Source of the DNA: Planctomycetia bacterium
Lineage (GTDB): Bacteria > Planctomycetota > Planctomycetia > Pirellulales > UBA1268
Direction of reading: 5' to 3'
DNA: 16,204 bases
NCBI GenBank assembly: GCA_009926295.1
Contig: RFPF01000043.1
Coordinates: 1-16,204 of the forward strand
Part shown: in pieces, positions 6,907 to 14,753 of the stretch
How positions within the stretch are numbered: the first letter of the stretch is position 1
Layout: each line of letters opens with the position of its first letter
Notes under the pieces: generated by a model
What the model saw: only the letters and a program-made list of their open reading frames with translations
Told to the model about the DNA's origin: nothing
The model's database searches: none
Translations under genes and position numbers: made by a program

Positions 6907-8468
6907 ATCGGGTCCAACGCGAGAGACTTCATGCGCTGCTCTCCGCGGTCGTGGACGACACGATCGGCGAGGAGCAGGTGGCCGAGTTGGCCGAACTGCT
7001 TGCGAGCGACGCCGACGCGCGGCGGTTTTACGTGCGCTATCTCGACATGAACGCGGCGATTGCAGGCGCGGCGTCTCGTCCGGTGTCGGCGCCCGCCCGC
7101 GGCTGGCTCGTTCCCTGGGTTGCCGTCGTTGCGTCGCTCATGGCCGCGTCGCTGCTGCTGGCGTGGTTCGTTGTTCCGGGAATCCGGCGTGGCGTCGTCC
7201 CCGCACGTTTCGAGTCGGTCAACGCCCTGGCTGGTTATGCGGCAGTTCCGAGCTACGTGGGCACGGTCGTGTCGGCCAGCGACGATGCCGTGCTCAACGG
7301 CGAGGCGGTCACTCCAGGCGTGAGGATCGCGGCAGGGCCGTGCTCCATTCTTGCCGGGGGCGTGACGGTGCGGTTTGACGGCGGAGCCCAGGTGTTTCTC
7401 ACGAGCCAGGCGCGGTTCACGTTGCGCTCGCGAAGGGCGATGTCGATCGATCGGGGAACATTCGTGTTCCGTGGCGATCAGACGTGCGAACCGATCGAAA
7501 TCGTCACGCCACGCTCGGTGTTCAGGAACATCGGCACTCGTTACGCCGCTGTCATCGGTGATCATTCCGAAGAGGTGCACGTGGCGGAGGGTTCCGTTCG
7601 GCGAACGCCCGCCGAGGGCGCGCAGGCAGAACAGCATGAACTGATCGAGGCTGGAGCCGGCCGCAGGTATCGCGAGGAGCAGGATGTGGCCGCCATTCCA
7701 CTCGATGTCGCGCTTGTGGAGAAATCTGCTGAAGAGGGCTCATCGAGCCCTGTGGCGGTCTTGCCGTCGGTCGTCGACGACTTCCGCGGTGGTGGTAATG
7801 AAATAAATGGCATACGGTCGGGGAGCGGGTGGGCCGAGGCGTGGCGGTCCCGGCAGGGTGGGCTTCGGCTGGTTTCGCCCGGCTTGGCGGGCGCGGGATC
7901 CTGCGCGGTGCTGTACGACGGCTCCGGTAAAGACGCGGGAGAGCAACGGTCGGCAGCGCATCGGCAACTGCAGGCGCCGATCGATCTATCGCAGGATGGC
8001 ATATGGTACCTCCGGTTTCTCGTCCGACGTGGTTCGACGGTGCGGAAGGACGAACATCGGGCGATGATCGTCCTGCGGAAGCGGGGTCTGACGGCGGAGC
8101 AGGAACTTGAGCAGAAGTCTCTGATCCAGATCGGCTTGCGGAAGGATGACGGGGCCATGGTTCGCGTCGCCGACACGCTTTTGAAAGCGTCGCTTCCTCA
8201 GGTGCCCGGCGAGACCTACGCCGTGGTCGCGAAGATCGTGGCCGGAAGGGCCAGGCCCGACCAGGTCCTGGTGCGGGTGATGACGGCAGACCGTCTGGCG
8301 GGATCGGAAGAGCCGGACGAGTGGTCGTTGGTCAGCGATGGGGTCAGCGCCGACATCTGTCTCGATCAGGTGTCGCTGGAATGCACGAGCCGCGGCCGGA
8401 TCGAATTTGGCGACCTTGCGATCGGTCCGACGTGGCAGAGCATCGCCGGGCGTCTCGATGCTCAATGA
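6903..8468 (+). CDS. FecR-domain single-pass membrane protein, putative sigma regulator, with C-terminal beta-sandwich
   Basis: This is a 521-residue protein. The N-terminus (1-60) is an Asp/Glu/Leu-rich helical segment including LDMNAAI, the form seen in planctomycete proteins paired with small ECF factors. It lacks the HxxxCxxC of zinc anti-sigma factors. A transmembrane helix spans about 68-91. Residues about 115-234 form a FecR-like beta-domain: FDGGAQVFL, SRRAMSIDRGTFVF, IVTPRSVFRNIGTRYAV-like and EEVHVAEGSVR. The remainder (about 285-521), with DDFRGGG near its start and FGDLAIG near its end, looks like a laminin-G or jelly-roll sandwich outside the membrane. I infer that it senses an envelope signal and controls the sigma factor encoded just upstream, but anti-sigma activity is not shown by sequence alone. 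The chosen ATG overlaps the sigma stop. A longer in-frame start at 6867 would lie inside the sigma gene. Confidence 0.85.
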   Translation: MNRVQRERLHALLSAVVDDTIGEEQVAELAELLASDADARRFYVRYLDMNAAIAGAASRPVSAPARGWLVPWVAVVASLMAASLLLAWFVVPGIRRGVVPARFESVNALAGYAAVPSYVGTVVSASDDAVLNGEAVTPGVRIAAGPCSILAGGVTVRFDGGAQVFLTSQARFTLRSRRAMSIDRGTFVFRGDQTCEPIEIVTPRSVFRNIGTRYAAVIGDHSEEVHVAEGSVRRTPAEGAQAEQHELIEAGAGRRYREEQDVAAIPLDVALVEKSAEEGSSSPVAVLPSVVDDFRGGGNEINGIRSGSGWAEAWRSRQGGLRLVSPGLAGAGSCAVLYDGSGKDAGEQRSAAHRQLQAPIDLSQDGIWYLRFLVRRGSTVRKDEHRAMIVLRKRGLTAEQELEQKSLIQIGLRKDDGAMVRVADTLLKASLPQVPGETYAVVAKIVAGRARPDQVLVRVMTADRLAGSEEPDEWSLVSDGVSADICLDQVSLECTSRGRIEFGDLAIGPTWQSIAGRLDAQ

Positions 8469-8571
8469 GGTAGCGGCCGGATCTGTTTTGCGGGGCGGGA
8501 GGCAAGCATTCCCGGTGAAATCGCCACCCATGGCACTTCTGTTCTTGGCTGTTCTATCGAAAGGGAATCGT

Positions 8572-9687
8572 ATGGGGAGGCTTTCGGTTTTCTCATCGAC
8601 GCGATCGAGAACTCGGACTTTGCCGAACGTCCTCGCAGGTAGCCCGCTCCGTCGCGGCTTCACCCTCGTGGAGTTGCTGGTGGTGATCGCGATCATCGGC
8701 GTGCTCGTCGGCCTGCTATTGCCGGCAGTGCAGCGGGCGCGAGAGTCGGCTCGCCGATCGGCGTGTTCGAATAATCTGAAGCAACTTGGCGTCGGCATGC
8801 ACGGCTACGTTGCCGCCCGAAAAGTCTTCGCCAAAGGCGCCAATTTTCCGCCGGGTCTGTCCGGCACGGCGGCCGGGTGGCAGTACGGTTACACGCTGCT
8901 CAGCGCCCATGTCATGGTCCTGCCGTTCATCGAGCAGGCCGACCTCTACAACTTCGTGAATAAATCAAAGACGTGTAACGACCATCATGACGGTGCGACA
9001 TTCGGCCTCGTGCCGGTGAAGGGATTTCTTTGTCCATCGTCCAACCAGACGTTCAAGTCGGGAACCTTGCCGGGCAATCAATATGCCTGGTCGGCGGGCA
9101 GCAACCCGACGATGGCTGGTTATGGGTCGGATTACTTGCCCGCTACTGGAGTGCAAAGCGAGGCGAATGTCCTGCAAACCACCAACGGGATGATCGTGGC
9201 CTGCAAGGGAACGAGGATCAACGAGGTGGCCGACGGACTTTCGAAGACCATTCTGGCCTCGGAGTTTCTTTCGGGCGTTGGAGGCAACACGTATCCTTTC
9301 GACGTGTTCGCCGTGAGCTCATGGGCGGCATCGGATAAGGACTTCATGACGGAAGCGGAGCTCACCAGTGCCGGGTCGAGCACTCCGAGCGCTTCGAATT
9401 TGCAGAACGGGTTGCGCTGGAGCCGCGGTCTGCCGATGCAGACCCTTCTCAACACCGCGGCGCCTCCTAACTGGGCTCAGCCGACCGTGGGTGCCGTCGC
9501 GCTCGGCGGCTGGCTGAACAGTTTCACGAACCAGATTATTCCGCCTCGCAGCATGCACGATGGTGGTGTGAACGCCCTGATGGCGGACGGTGCGGTCGTC
9601 TTCATCCGCAACGAAGTGGATGTGAACTTGTTCCAGAGGCTTGGCCATCGCAGCGATGGCTCGGCTGTCGACGTCAACGCGCTGTAG
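8572..9687 (+). CDS. DUF1559 prepilin-like protein
   Basis: The product is 371 residues from the ATG at 8572, which has AAGGGA a few bases upstream. A basic leader ends at Gly29 and is followed by FTLVELLVVIAIIGVLVGLL, a type IV prepilin/pseudopilin N-terminus with Glu at position 5 of the mature chain. A prepilin peptidase would cut after Gly29. The next segment, PAVQRARESARRSACSNNLKQLG, is typical of DUF1559. EVADGLSKTILASE lies mid-protein, and near the C-terminus SMHDGGVNALMADG gives the H-X9-DG motif. This family is hugely expanded in planctomycetes and its function is not established; extracellular or pseudopilus assembly is an inference. It follows the FecR-like gene by 103 bp and precedes a lipoprotein gene by 27 bp, suggesting co-expression. 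In-frame ATGs further upstream would overlap the FecR-like gene and bury the leader. Confidence 0.92.
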   Translation: MGRLSVFSSTRSRTRTLPNVLAGSPLRRGFTLVELLVVIAIIGVLVGLLLPAVQRARESARRSACSNNLKQLGVGMHGYVAARKVFAKGANFPPGLSGTAAGWQYGYTLLSAHVMVLPFIEQADLYNFVNKSKTCNDHHDGATFGLVPVKGFLCPSSNQTFKSGTLPGNQYAWSAGSNPTMAGYGSDYLPATGVQSEANVLQTTNGMIVACKGTRINEVADGLSKTILASEFLSGVGGNTYPFDVFAVSSWAASDKDFMTEAELTSAGSSTPSASNLQNGLRWSRGLPMQTLLNTAAPPNWAQPTVGAVALGGWLNSFTNQIIPPRSMHDGGVNALMADGAVVFIRNEVDVNLFQRLGHRSDGSAVDVNAL

Positions 9688-9714
9688 GTTCTATTTGTTT
9701 TTGCGGGAGATCCT

Positions 9715-10041
9715 GTGAACGGTACTCGTGTGGCCGCTTGGCTCGTTCTCATGGCGGGAACTTTGTTCACGGGGTGTGGCCCTTCGGGAGTGCCTCGGCC
9801 GCGAGCGGTCCGGGTGGAGGTGCCGCCGCCGCTCGAGGTCGTGCGGGCGCAGCTCGAACGCTACGTGGCTGGGCAGAGCCTGGACAGTGAGCGTGAAGTG
9901 TTCTCCACGTGGGTCAACAACATTCGCGCGACTGATCCCGACACGGCGGATTGGGTCGGTGAGGGTTTTGCTGAAATCGAAGCGCAGCCGGCTCAAATCC
10001 GCGCCATCGCCAAAAAAATGCTCGATCGCCTCCCGCGTTAA
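9715..10041 (+). CDS. Small lipoprotein of unknown function
   Basis: The GTG start at 9715 is preceded by GGGAGA at 9705-9710. The 108-residue product has a short hydrophobic leader and a lipobox LFTG-Cys (Cys21), so signal peptidase II processing and lipid anchoring are expected. The mature part is about 88 residues, with a Pro/Arg-rich linker and then a mostly helical stretch (VVRAQLERY, WVNNIRATD, AIAKKMLDRL). No known domain was recognised. Its position 27 bp after the DUF1559 gene is a common planctomycete arrangement. A structural or assembly role beside the prepilin-like protein is inferred from context only. Confidence 0.82.
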   Translation: MNGTRVAAWLVLMAGTLFTGCGPSGVPRPRAVRVEVPPPLEVVRAQLERYVAGQSLDSEREVFSTWVNNIRATDPDTADWVGEGFAEIEAQPAQIRAIAKKMLDRLPR

Positions 10042-10086
10042 ACGCCCGACCTCGCCCTCCTCCGACCGCGATTGTTGCGATGCGTG

Positions 10087-11130
10087 TCAGCGGCCGAGCG
10101 GATGATCTTGGAGGCAGTCGGGGTCTTTCTGGACCGGCTCACCGACAGCGTCGACGTCGTGCGTGAAGAGATAGCGCCACACCGGTTCGTACGCCATCTT
10201 GCCATCGGGACCCTTCGGCGATCCCTTGCCCGGCTGCACGGCGGAATGTGCCCGTTTCTCGTCGCCGCCGACGTCCGCGGCCGAGACGAGCCGGCGGGTG
10301 TTGCCGTACGGAGGGGCGGCCTCGTCCACGTTCACGATCGGGCCAAACTCGTGCATCCCCAGCAGTTCCCACGAGCGGCAGTAGTGGTCGCCCGACCAGC
10401 CGCCGTCGAGCACGTGCGAGAATCCGAAGTAGCGATTCGTGGGCGTCGCCGACGGCAGCGACTGCCAGTCCTGGTCCTGGTCGCGTGGGCCGCAGAGCAT
10501 CACGACGCGGTCCACCTTCACCTCCTTGGCGAAGCGGGCGGCGGTGGTCGAACCGTGAGAGGCCCCGGCGACGATCACCTTGTTCCAGCGGACCTCGGCG
10601 CCGTCAGACGAGAGAAACTGCTTCCAGTCGCCCTGCGGGTGCCGCTGCGCCAGGCCGTGGAGCATGGCCCGCACCCGTTCCATCATCCCGTCCGGCGGCG
10701 GGACGTCGAGCTGGTCGCACACGTCGCGGCCCGTCGCCGCCTCGAGCCGCACGTTGCCGCGGTCCATCCGGTCGCGGGGCTTGAGGATGCCGAACCACTT
10801 GTTGGCGTAGTGCGGCTGCACGGCGTGCAGGCCGTACTCGTTGAGCAGCGTGAACAGCGAGTCGTTGTAGTCCATGAGCCACACGACGAGCCGGCCACGG
10901 GGCTTCACGCGGGTGTCGACGGAGGCGTGCTCCACGTCGGCGGGCTTGCCGTCCTTCTCGAACACGAAGTCGATCTCGGGATGCGGCTTGGCACGCGGAT
11001 CGAGTTCGCTCGCCCGGGCCTGGAGGTGATACCGCTGCGGCTGCGGGTCCTTCGGTGCAGCGGCGGCGGATGCAGCCGCGCCGAGGAGGGCGACGATCGC
11101 GATCAGGAGCGCCTGCAGCCGCGTCGTCAT
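10087..11130 (-). CDS. Secreted alpha/beta-hydrolase-like protein
   Basis: The product is 347 residues with an N-terminal signal peptide (hydrophobic LLIAIVALLGAAASAAAA). The pattern VIVAGASHGSTTAARFA places Ser191 in a GxSxG nucleophile elbow (GASHG) after a predicted beta-strand. Preceding strands such as RLVVWLMDYND and the following RVVMLCGPRDQDQDW fit an alpha/beta hydrolase fold. The catalytic acid and His cannot be assigned safely; Asp217 or Asp219 and the C-terminal FTHDVDAV are candidates. The substrate is unknown. Its ATG at 11130 overlaps the DUF1552 stop by 4 nt, with GGGAGG and GAGGG upstream, so it is the third, translationally coupled gene of that operon. It converges with the lipoprotein gene, with only 45 bp between stops and no clear terminator there. 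Confidence 0.83.
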   Translation of the reverse strand: MTTRLQALLIAIVALLGAAASAAAAPKDPQPQRYHLQARASELDPRAKPHPEIDFVFEKDGKPADVEHASVDTRVKPRGRLVVWLMDYNDSLFTLLNEYGLHAVQPHYANKWFGILKPRDRMDRGNVRLEAATGRDVCDQLDVPPPDGMMERVRAMLHGLAQRHPQGDWKQFLSSDGAEVRWNKVIVAGASHGSTTAARFAKEVKVDRVVMLCGPRDQDQDWQSLPSATPTNRYFGFSHVLDGGWSGDHYCRSWELLGMHEFGPIVNVDEAAPPYGNTRRLVSAADVGGDEKRAHSAVQPGKGSPKGPDGKMAYEPVWRYLFTHDVDAVGEPVQKDPDCLQDHPLGR

Positions 11131-12464
11131 ACGCCCTCGAGCCTCCCGGTCGCCTCCGGAAGGACATCGGCCTTCGCGCCGATCCGATCGAGCAGGGAGG
11201 CGAACAGGTTGTTGAGCGGTGTCTTCGCCTCGTAGCGCTGGTGGCGGCCGGGCGAGAGCGTGCCGCCGCCGCGGCCCGCGAGCAGGATCGGAAGATGATT
11301 GTGGTCGTGGCGGTTGCCGTCTCCGATGCAGCCGCCGTAGAGGATCATGCTGCGGTCGAGAAGATTGGAATCGGCCTCGCGGGCCGCCTTCAGCCGGCCG
11401 AGGAAGTAGGCAAGTTGACGGGTGTGGAACCGGTTGATCCGGCCGAGCTTGGCCTGCTTGGCGGGGTCGTTGCCGTGGTGCGAGAGGTCGTGATGCCCCT
11501 CGGGCACCTCGACCGACGGGTAGCTCCGCCCGCTGCCCTCGTTGGCGAACACGAACGTGGCGATCCGGGTGGAGTCGGTCTGAAACGCGAGCACGAGCAG
11601 GTCGGCGAGGAGCCGCAGGTGCTGCTCGTAGTCCTGCGGGATGCCGTCGGGCTTCTTCATCTTCGCGACGCCCGCGGCGTTGGCCCGGTGCGAACGGTCG
11701 ATCCGCTGCTCGACCTCGCGGATGGCGGAGAGATATTCGTCGAGCTTGCGGCGGTCCGACGCGCCGAGATCCCGCTCCAGCCGGCGGGCGTCCTCGAGGG
11801 CGAAGTCGAGGATGCTTCTGCTGAAGCGGTCGCGCTTCGCCCGCGCCTGGGCCGATTCGCCGGCCCGGCCATCCTCGAAGAGCCTCTCGAAGATCACCTT
11901 AGGGTCGTTCTCCTTCGGCAACGGCTGGCTGTCGGTCCGCCACGAGATCGTCGACGAATAGACGCAGCTGTAGCCGGAGTCGCACGTGCCCGAGCTCTTG
12001 CCGCGGTCGGCCCCGATCTCGAGCGACGGAAACCGCGTCCGGCGGCCGAGCGCGGCGGCCGCGATCTGGTCGACCGTCGTGCCGCAGTGGATGTCGAGGC
12101 CCTCCGTCTTCCGCGCCTGGACTCCCGACAGGAACGACGCCATGGCCCGGGCATGATCGCCGGGGCCGTCGCCGTTGGCGTTGGCGCAGCGCTGCCCGAG
12201 GCCCGTGAGGATGCTGAAGTCGCCCCGCAGATCGGCGAGCGGCTCGAGCGTGGGCGGGAGCTTGTAAGCCGAGCCCGTGTCGGCCGGCGTCCAGTCGGGC
12301 ATGTGGATGCCGTTGGGCACGTAGAGGAACGCCATGCGCACGGGCACCGACGCCTTGCGGGCGGGGGCCGCGAACGCGGGCGCCTCCATGGCTTCGAGGA
12401 GCGGCAGGGCGATTCCCGTGCCGAGGCCCCGCAGCATCGTGCGACGCGAAAGCTTGGTCGTCAT
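11127..12464 (-). CDS. DUF1552 family Tat-exported protein
   Basis: The product is 445 residues from the ATG at 12464. SRRTMLRGLG (6-15) followed by GIALPLLEAM and a cleavage region APAFA is a twin-arginine signal, so the protein is exported folded. The body has DUF1552 features: FLYVPNGIHMPDW, DFSILTGL, GDHARAMASFLSG, DIHCGTTVDQIAA, RFPSLEIG, HHDLSHHGND and, near the end, GDGNRHDHNHLPILLAGRGGG. This family is nearly always paired with DUF1592-type cytochrome-like proteins in planctomycetes and related groups. The molecular function is unproven. A sulfatase/phosphatase-like fold has been suggested for related Tat-exported families, which I treat as inference. Its start overlaps the stop of the DUF1592 gene by 4 nt (ATGA at 12461-12464). 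Extending to 12584 would lose the Tat motif from the N-terminus. Confidence 0.92.
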   Translation of the reverse strand: MTTKLSRRTMLRGLGTGIALPLLEAMEAPAFAAPARKASVPVRMAFLYVPNGIHMPDWTPADTGSAYKLPPTLEPLADLRGDFSILTGLGQRCANANGDGPGDHARAMASFLSGVQARKTEGLDIHCGTTVDQIAAAALGRRTRFPSLEIGADRGKSSGTCDSGYSCVYSSTISWRTDSQPLPKENDPKVIFERLFEDGRAGESAQARAKRDRFSRSILDFALEDARRLERDLGASDRRKLDEYLSAIREVEQRIDRSHRANAAGVAKMKKPDGIPQDYEQHLRLLADLLVLAFQTDSTRIATFVFANEGSGRSYPSVEVPEGHHDLSHHGNDPAKQAKLGRINRFHTRQLAYFLGRLKAAREADSNLLDRSMILYGGCIGDGNRHDHNHLPILLAGRGGGTLSPGRHQRYEAKTPLNNLFASLLDRIGAKADVLPEATGRLEGV

Positions 12465-14728
12465 TTGACGTCGGCTCCCGATTCCCTCTGGCGAAACGCC
12501 GGGCTCTTCACGATTTCGGCGACGATCACCGAGAAGCGGTCGCCGTCGGCCGCACTCGCGGCCGCGATCCGCTCCACCGCACACGCATCATAATACTCGA
12601 GTCCCCGCCCGAGGCCGTAGGTCAGGAGCTTTTCCACGAGGCAGCGGCGAAACTCGTCTTTCCGGGCAGCGAGGATCGTGCGGAGCTCGGCCGGGCCGCT
12701 GAAGCGGCGGCCGTCGGGGAGTTCGCCGCCGGAGTCCACCGCCGCGTCGCCGTCGCGGTCGCGCCATGCCCCGACGGCATCGTAGTTTTCGAGGCCGAAT
12801 CCGAGCGGATCCATGAGCTTGTGGCAGGAGGCGCAGGCCGGATCGGCGCGGTGCTTCTCCATGCGCTGGCGCAGCGTGCCCACCAGCTTCTCGCCGGACG
12901 CACCGTCGAGTTCCGGCACGTTCGGCGGCGGATCGGGCGGCGGCGCGGCGAACAGGTTCTCGAGGATCCACTTCCCACGCTTCACGGGGCTGGTGCGGGT
13001 GGCGTTGGAGGTCACGGTGAGGATGCTGGCCTGGCCGAGGAGGCCGCCGCGCTTGGTCGTGTCGAGCGACACGCGGCGAAACTCCGGCCCCTTCACGTCG
13101 GCGATCTTGTAGTGGCGGGCGAGCCGCTCGTTGACGAACGTGTAGTCGGCGTCGAGGAACTCGAGCACGCTGCGGTCCTCCCGCACGACGTGGGAGAAAA
13201 ACTCCTCAGTCTCCCGGCGGAACGCCGCGCGGAGATCGGCGTCGAACCCCGGAAACCGCTTCGGATCGGGCTTCACCTCGTCGAGCCCGCGGAGCTGCAG
13301 CCACTGCCCTGCGAAGTTCTTCACGAGCGCCTCGGCCTTCGGGTCGCGGAGCATCCGCCCGGCCTGGGCGGCGAGTTGCTCGGGGGTGTGCACCTCGCCG
13401 CGGGCCGCCGCCCGGAAGAGGTCGTCGTCGGGCAGGCTGCTCCAGAGGAAGTAGGAGAGCCGTGCCGCGAGCTCGTAGTCGTTGAGGCTGCGGATCCTGC
13501 CCGGGGGCGGGTCGCCCTCGAACCGGAGGAGGAACGACGGCGACACGAGCAGAGCCGAGAGCGTCAGCTGCGCGGCCCGCTCGATCGTCTCTCCCTCGCG
13601 CCTGGCCGCGAAGAACACGGCGGCGAGCCCGTCGAGTTCGTCGGCCGTCGCCGGGCGGCGGAAGGCCCGCGAGGCCACGGGCTTGAGCAGCACTTTGAAG
13701 GCCTCCATCTGCTCGGTGAGGTCGGAGGCGGGGTCGATCGGCTTCGAGAAGAACCTCGTGTGCGAGGCGGGCAGCGTCGCGGGCAGGATTCCCACCGGTC
13801 CCGCGAGCGTGATCGTGTCGACGGCGAGGTTGCGGTCGCGCTTCTTCGGGTCCTTCTCGGCCTTGTCGTAGAAGTCGTTGAGGAAGGCGACCGCGATCTC
13901 GTGCTTGCCGCGGTCGAGCCGCAATTTCACGTCGTATTCCAGAGGCGCGCCGGGGCCGTTGGAAACCTCCGCCTTGCGCCGGGGCTTCCCGTCGACGCCG
14001 ATCACCATCCGGCAGGGGTCCGGGCCGGCCTGGTCGCCCCAGGCCATCACGCGGAGCACGTAGTTGCCCTCTTCGGTGATGTCGATCGTGCGGGTGAACT
14101 GGCCCGTGGAGTTGAGGCGGCCGCCCTCGATCGGCCGGATGGGGGCCGCCTCGGCGTCGGTGCTGGCGATCACGGCCCGGGCCACGACCTCGGCGGCATC
14201 GATGTAGTGATCGAGAAGCACGGGCGGGATCGAAAGCACGTCGCCGATCGTGTCGAATCCATACCCGATCTCGTCGGACGGAAAATCGTCGGCGGGGCGG
14301 ACGTCGATGCCGAACAGGTCGCGGACGGTGTTGTTGTACTCCTCGCGGTTGAGCCGGCGCACCGTGACGCGGCCCGGCCGCTCCCCCTTCGAGCAGTCGG
14401 GCACGAGCGCGTAGGAGGTGATCCAGCGCTCGACCTTCTCCGCCTCCTCGCGACTCGGCTGGTCGGCGTCGTCGGGGGGCATGGCTCGCCCCTCGAGCTG
14501 ACGGAGCACCCTGACCCACGCCTTTCTCTCGTGCGTCTTGGCCCGCGACTCGCGGTAGGTGTCGAGCGTGATCCCCGCCTCGGCCCGATCGCCAGAGTGG
14601 CAGTCGAAGCAGTATTTCTGGAGGATCGGGCGGACGTCGGCGTCGTAGGCGTCGGCGAAGGCCACCGCGCACATGGTCGCGGCAGCCAGCGCGGAACATC
14701 CTGTCCTGACGAGTCGCTGCGGGATCAT
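12461..14728 (-). CDS. Cytochrome-c-like protein with PSCyt1, DUF1587, DUF1592, DUF1588 and DUF1585 regions
   Basis: This is a 755-residue exported protein with a signal peptide at 1-26. CFDCH (40-44) is a haem c-binding CxxCH in the planctomycete cytochrome-like (PSCyt1) region, with RAMPP (81-85) supplying a possible Met ligand. The DUF1587 region is around 121-185 (VRRLNREEYNNTVRDLFG). A beta-rich insert at about 200-310 resembles a carbohydrate-binding type sandwich. The DUF1595/1592 region follows (RAFRRPAT; SLNDYELAARLSYFLWSSLPDD), then DUF1588 with a second CxxCH (CASCH, 632-636, followed by KLMDPLGFGLENYD) and a C-terminal DUF1585 region (FRRCLVEKLLTYGLGR). It probably transfers electrons in the periplasm or at the surface, possibly to oxidise polymers, but no substrate is known. 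It starts 25 bp after the DUF1559 stop without a clear ribosome-binding site, and its stop overlaps the DUF1552 start. Confidence 0.93.
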   Translation of the reverse strand: MIPQRLVRTGCSALAAATMCAVAFADAYDADVRPILQKYCFDCHSGDRAEAGITLDTYRESRAKTHERKAWVRVLRQLEGRAMPPDDADQPSREEAEKVERWITSYALVPDCSKGERPGRVTVRRLNREEYNNTVRDLFGIDVRPADDFPSDEIGYGFDTIGDVLSIPPVLLDHYIDAAEVVARAVIASTDAEAAPIRPIEGGRLNSTGQFTRTIDITEEGNYVLRVMAWGDQAGPDPCRMVIGVDGKPRRKAEVSNGPGAPLEYDVKLRLDRGKHEIAVAFLNDFYDKAEKDPKKRDRNLAVDTITLAGPVGILPATLPASHTRFFSKPIDPASDLTEQMEAFKVLLKPVASRAFRRPATADELDGLAAVFFAARREGETIERAAQLTLSALLVSPSFLLRFEGDPPPGRIRSLNDYELAARLSYFLWSSLPDDDLFRAAARGEVHTPEQLAAQAGRMLRDPKAEALVKNFAGQWLQLRGLDEVKPDPKRFPGFDADLRAAFRRETEEFFSHVVREDRSVLEFLDADYTFVNERLARHYKIADVKGPEFRRVSLDTTKRGGLLGQASILTVTSNATRTSPVKRGKWILENLFAAPPPDPPPNVPELDGASGEKLVGTLRQRMEKHRADPACASCHKLMDPLGFGLENYDAVGAWRDRDGDAAVDSGGELPDGRRFSGPAELRTILAARKDEFRRCLVEKLLTYGLGRGLEYYDACAVERIAAASAADGDRFSVIVAEIVKSPAFRQRESGADVK

Positions 14729-14753
14729 GGAAGGTGCACGAAACGGGCGGCGA

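Noticed and set aside
10042..10086. Bidirectional terminator between the convergent lipoprotein and hydrolase genes
   Set aside because: Only weak 4-5 bp complementarity is visible and there is no T run.
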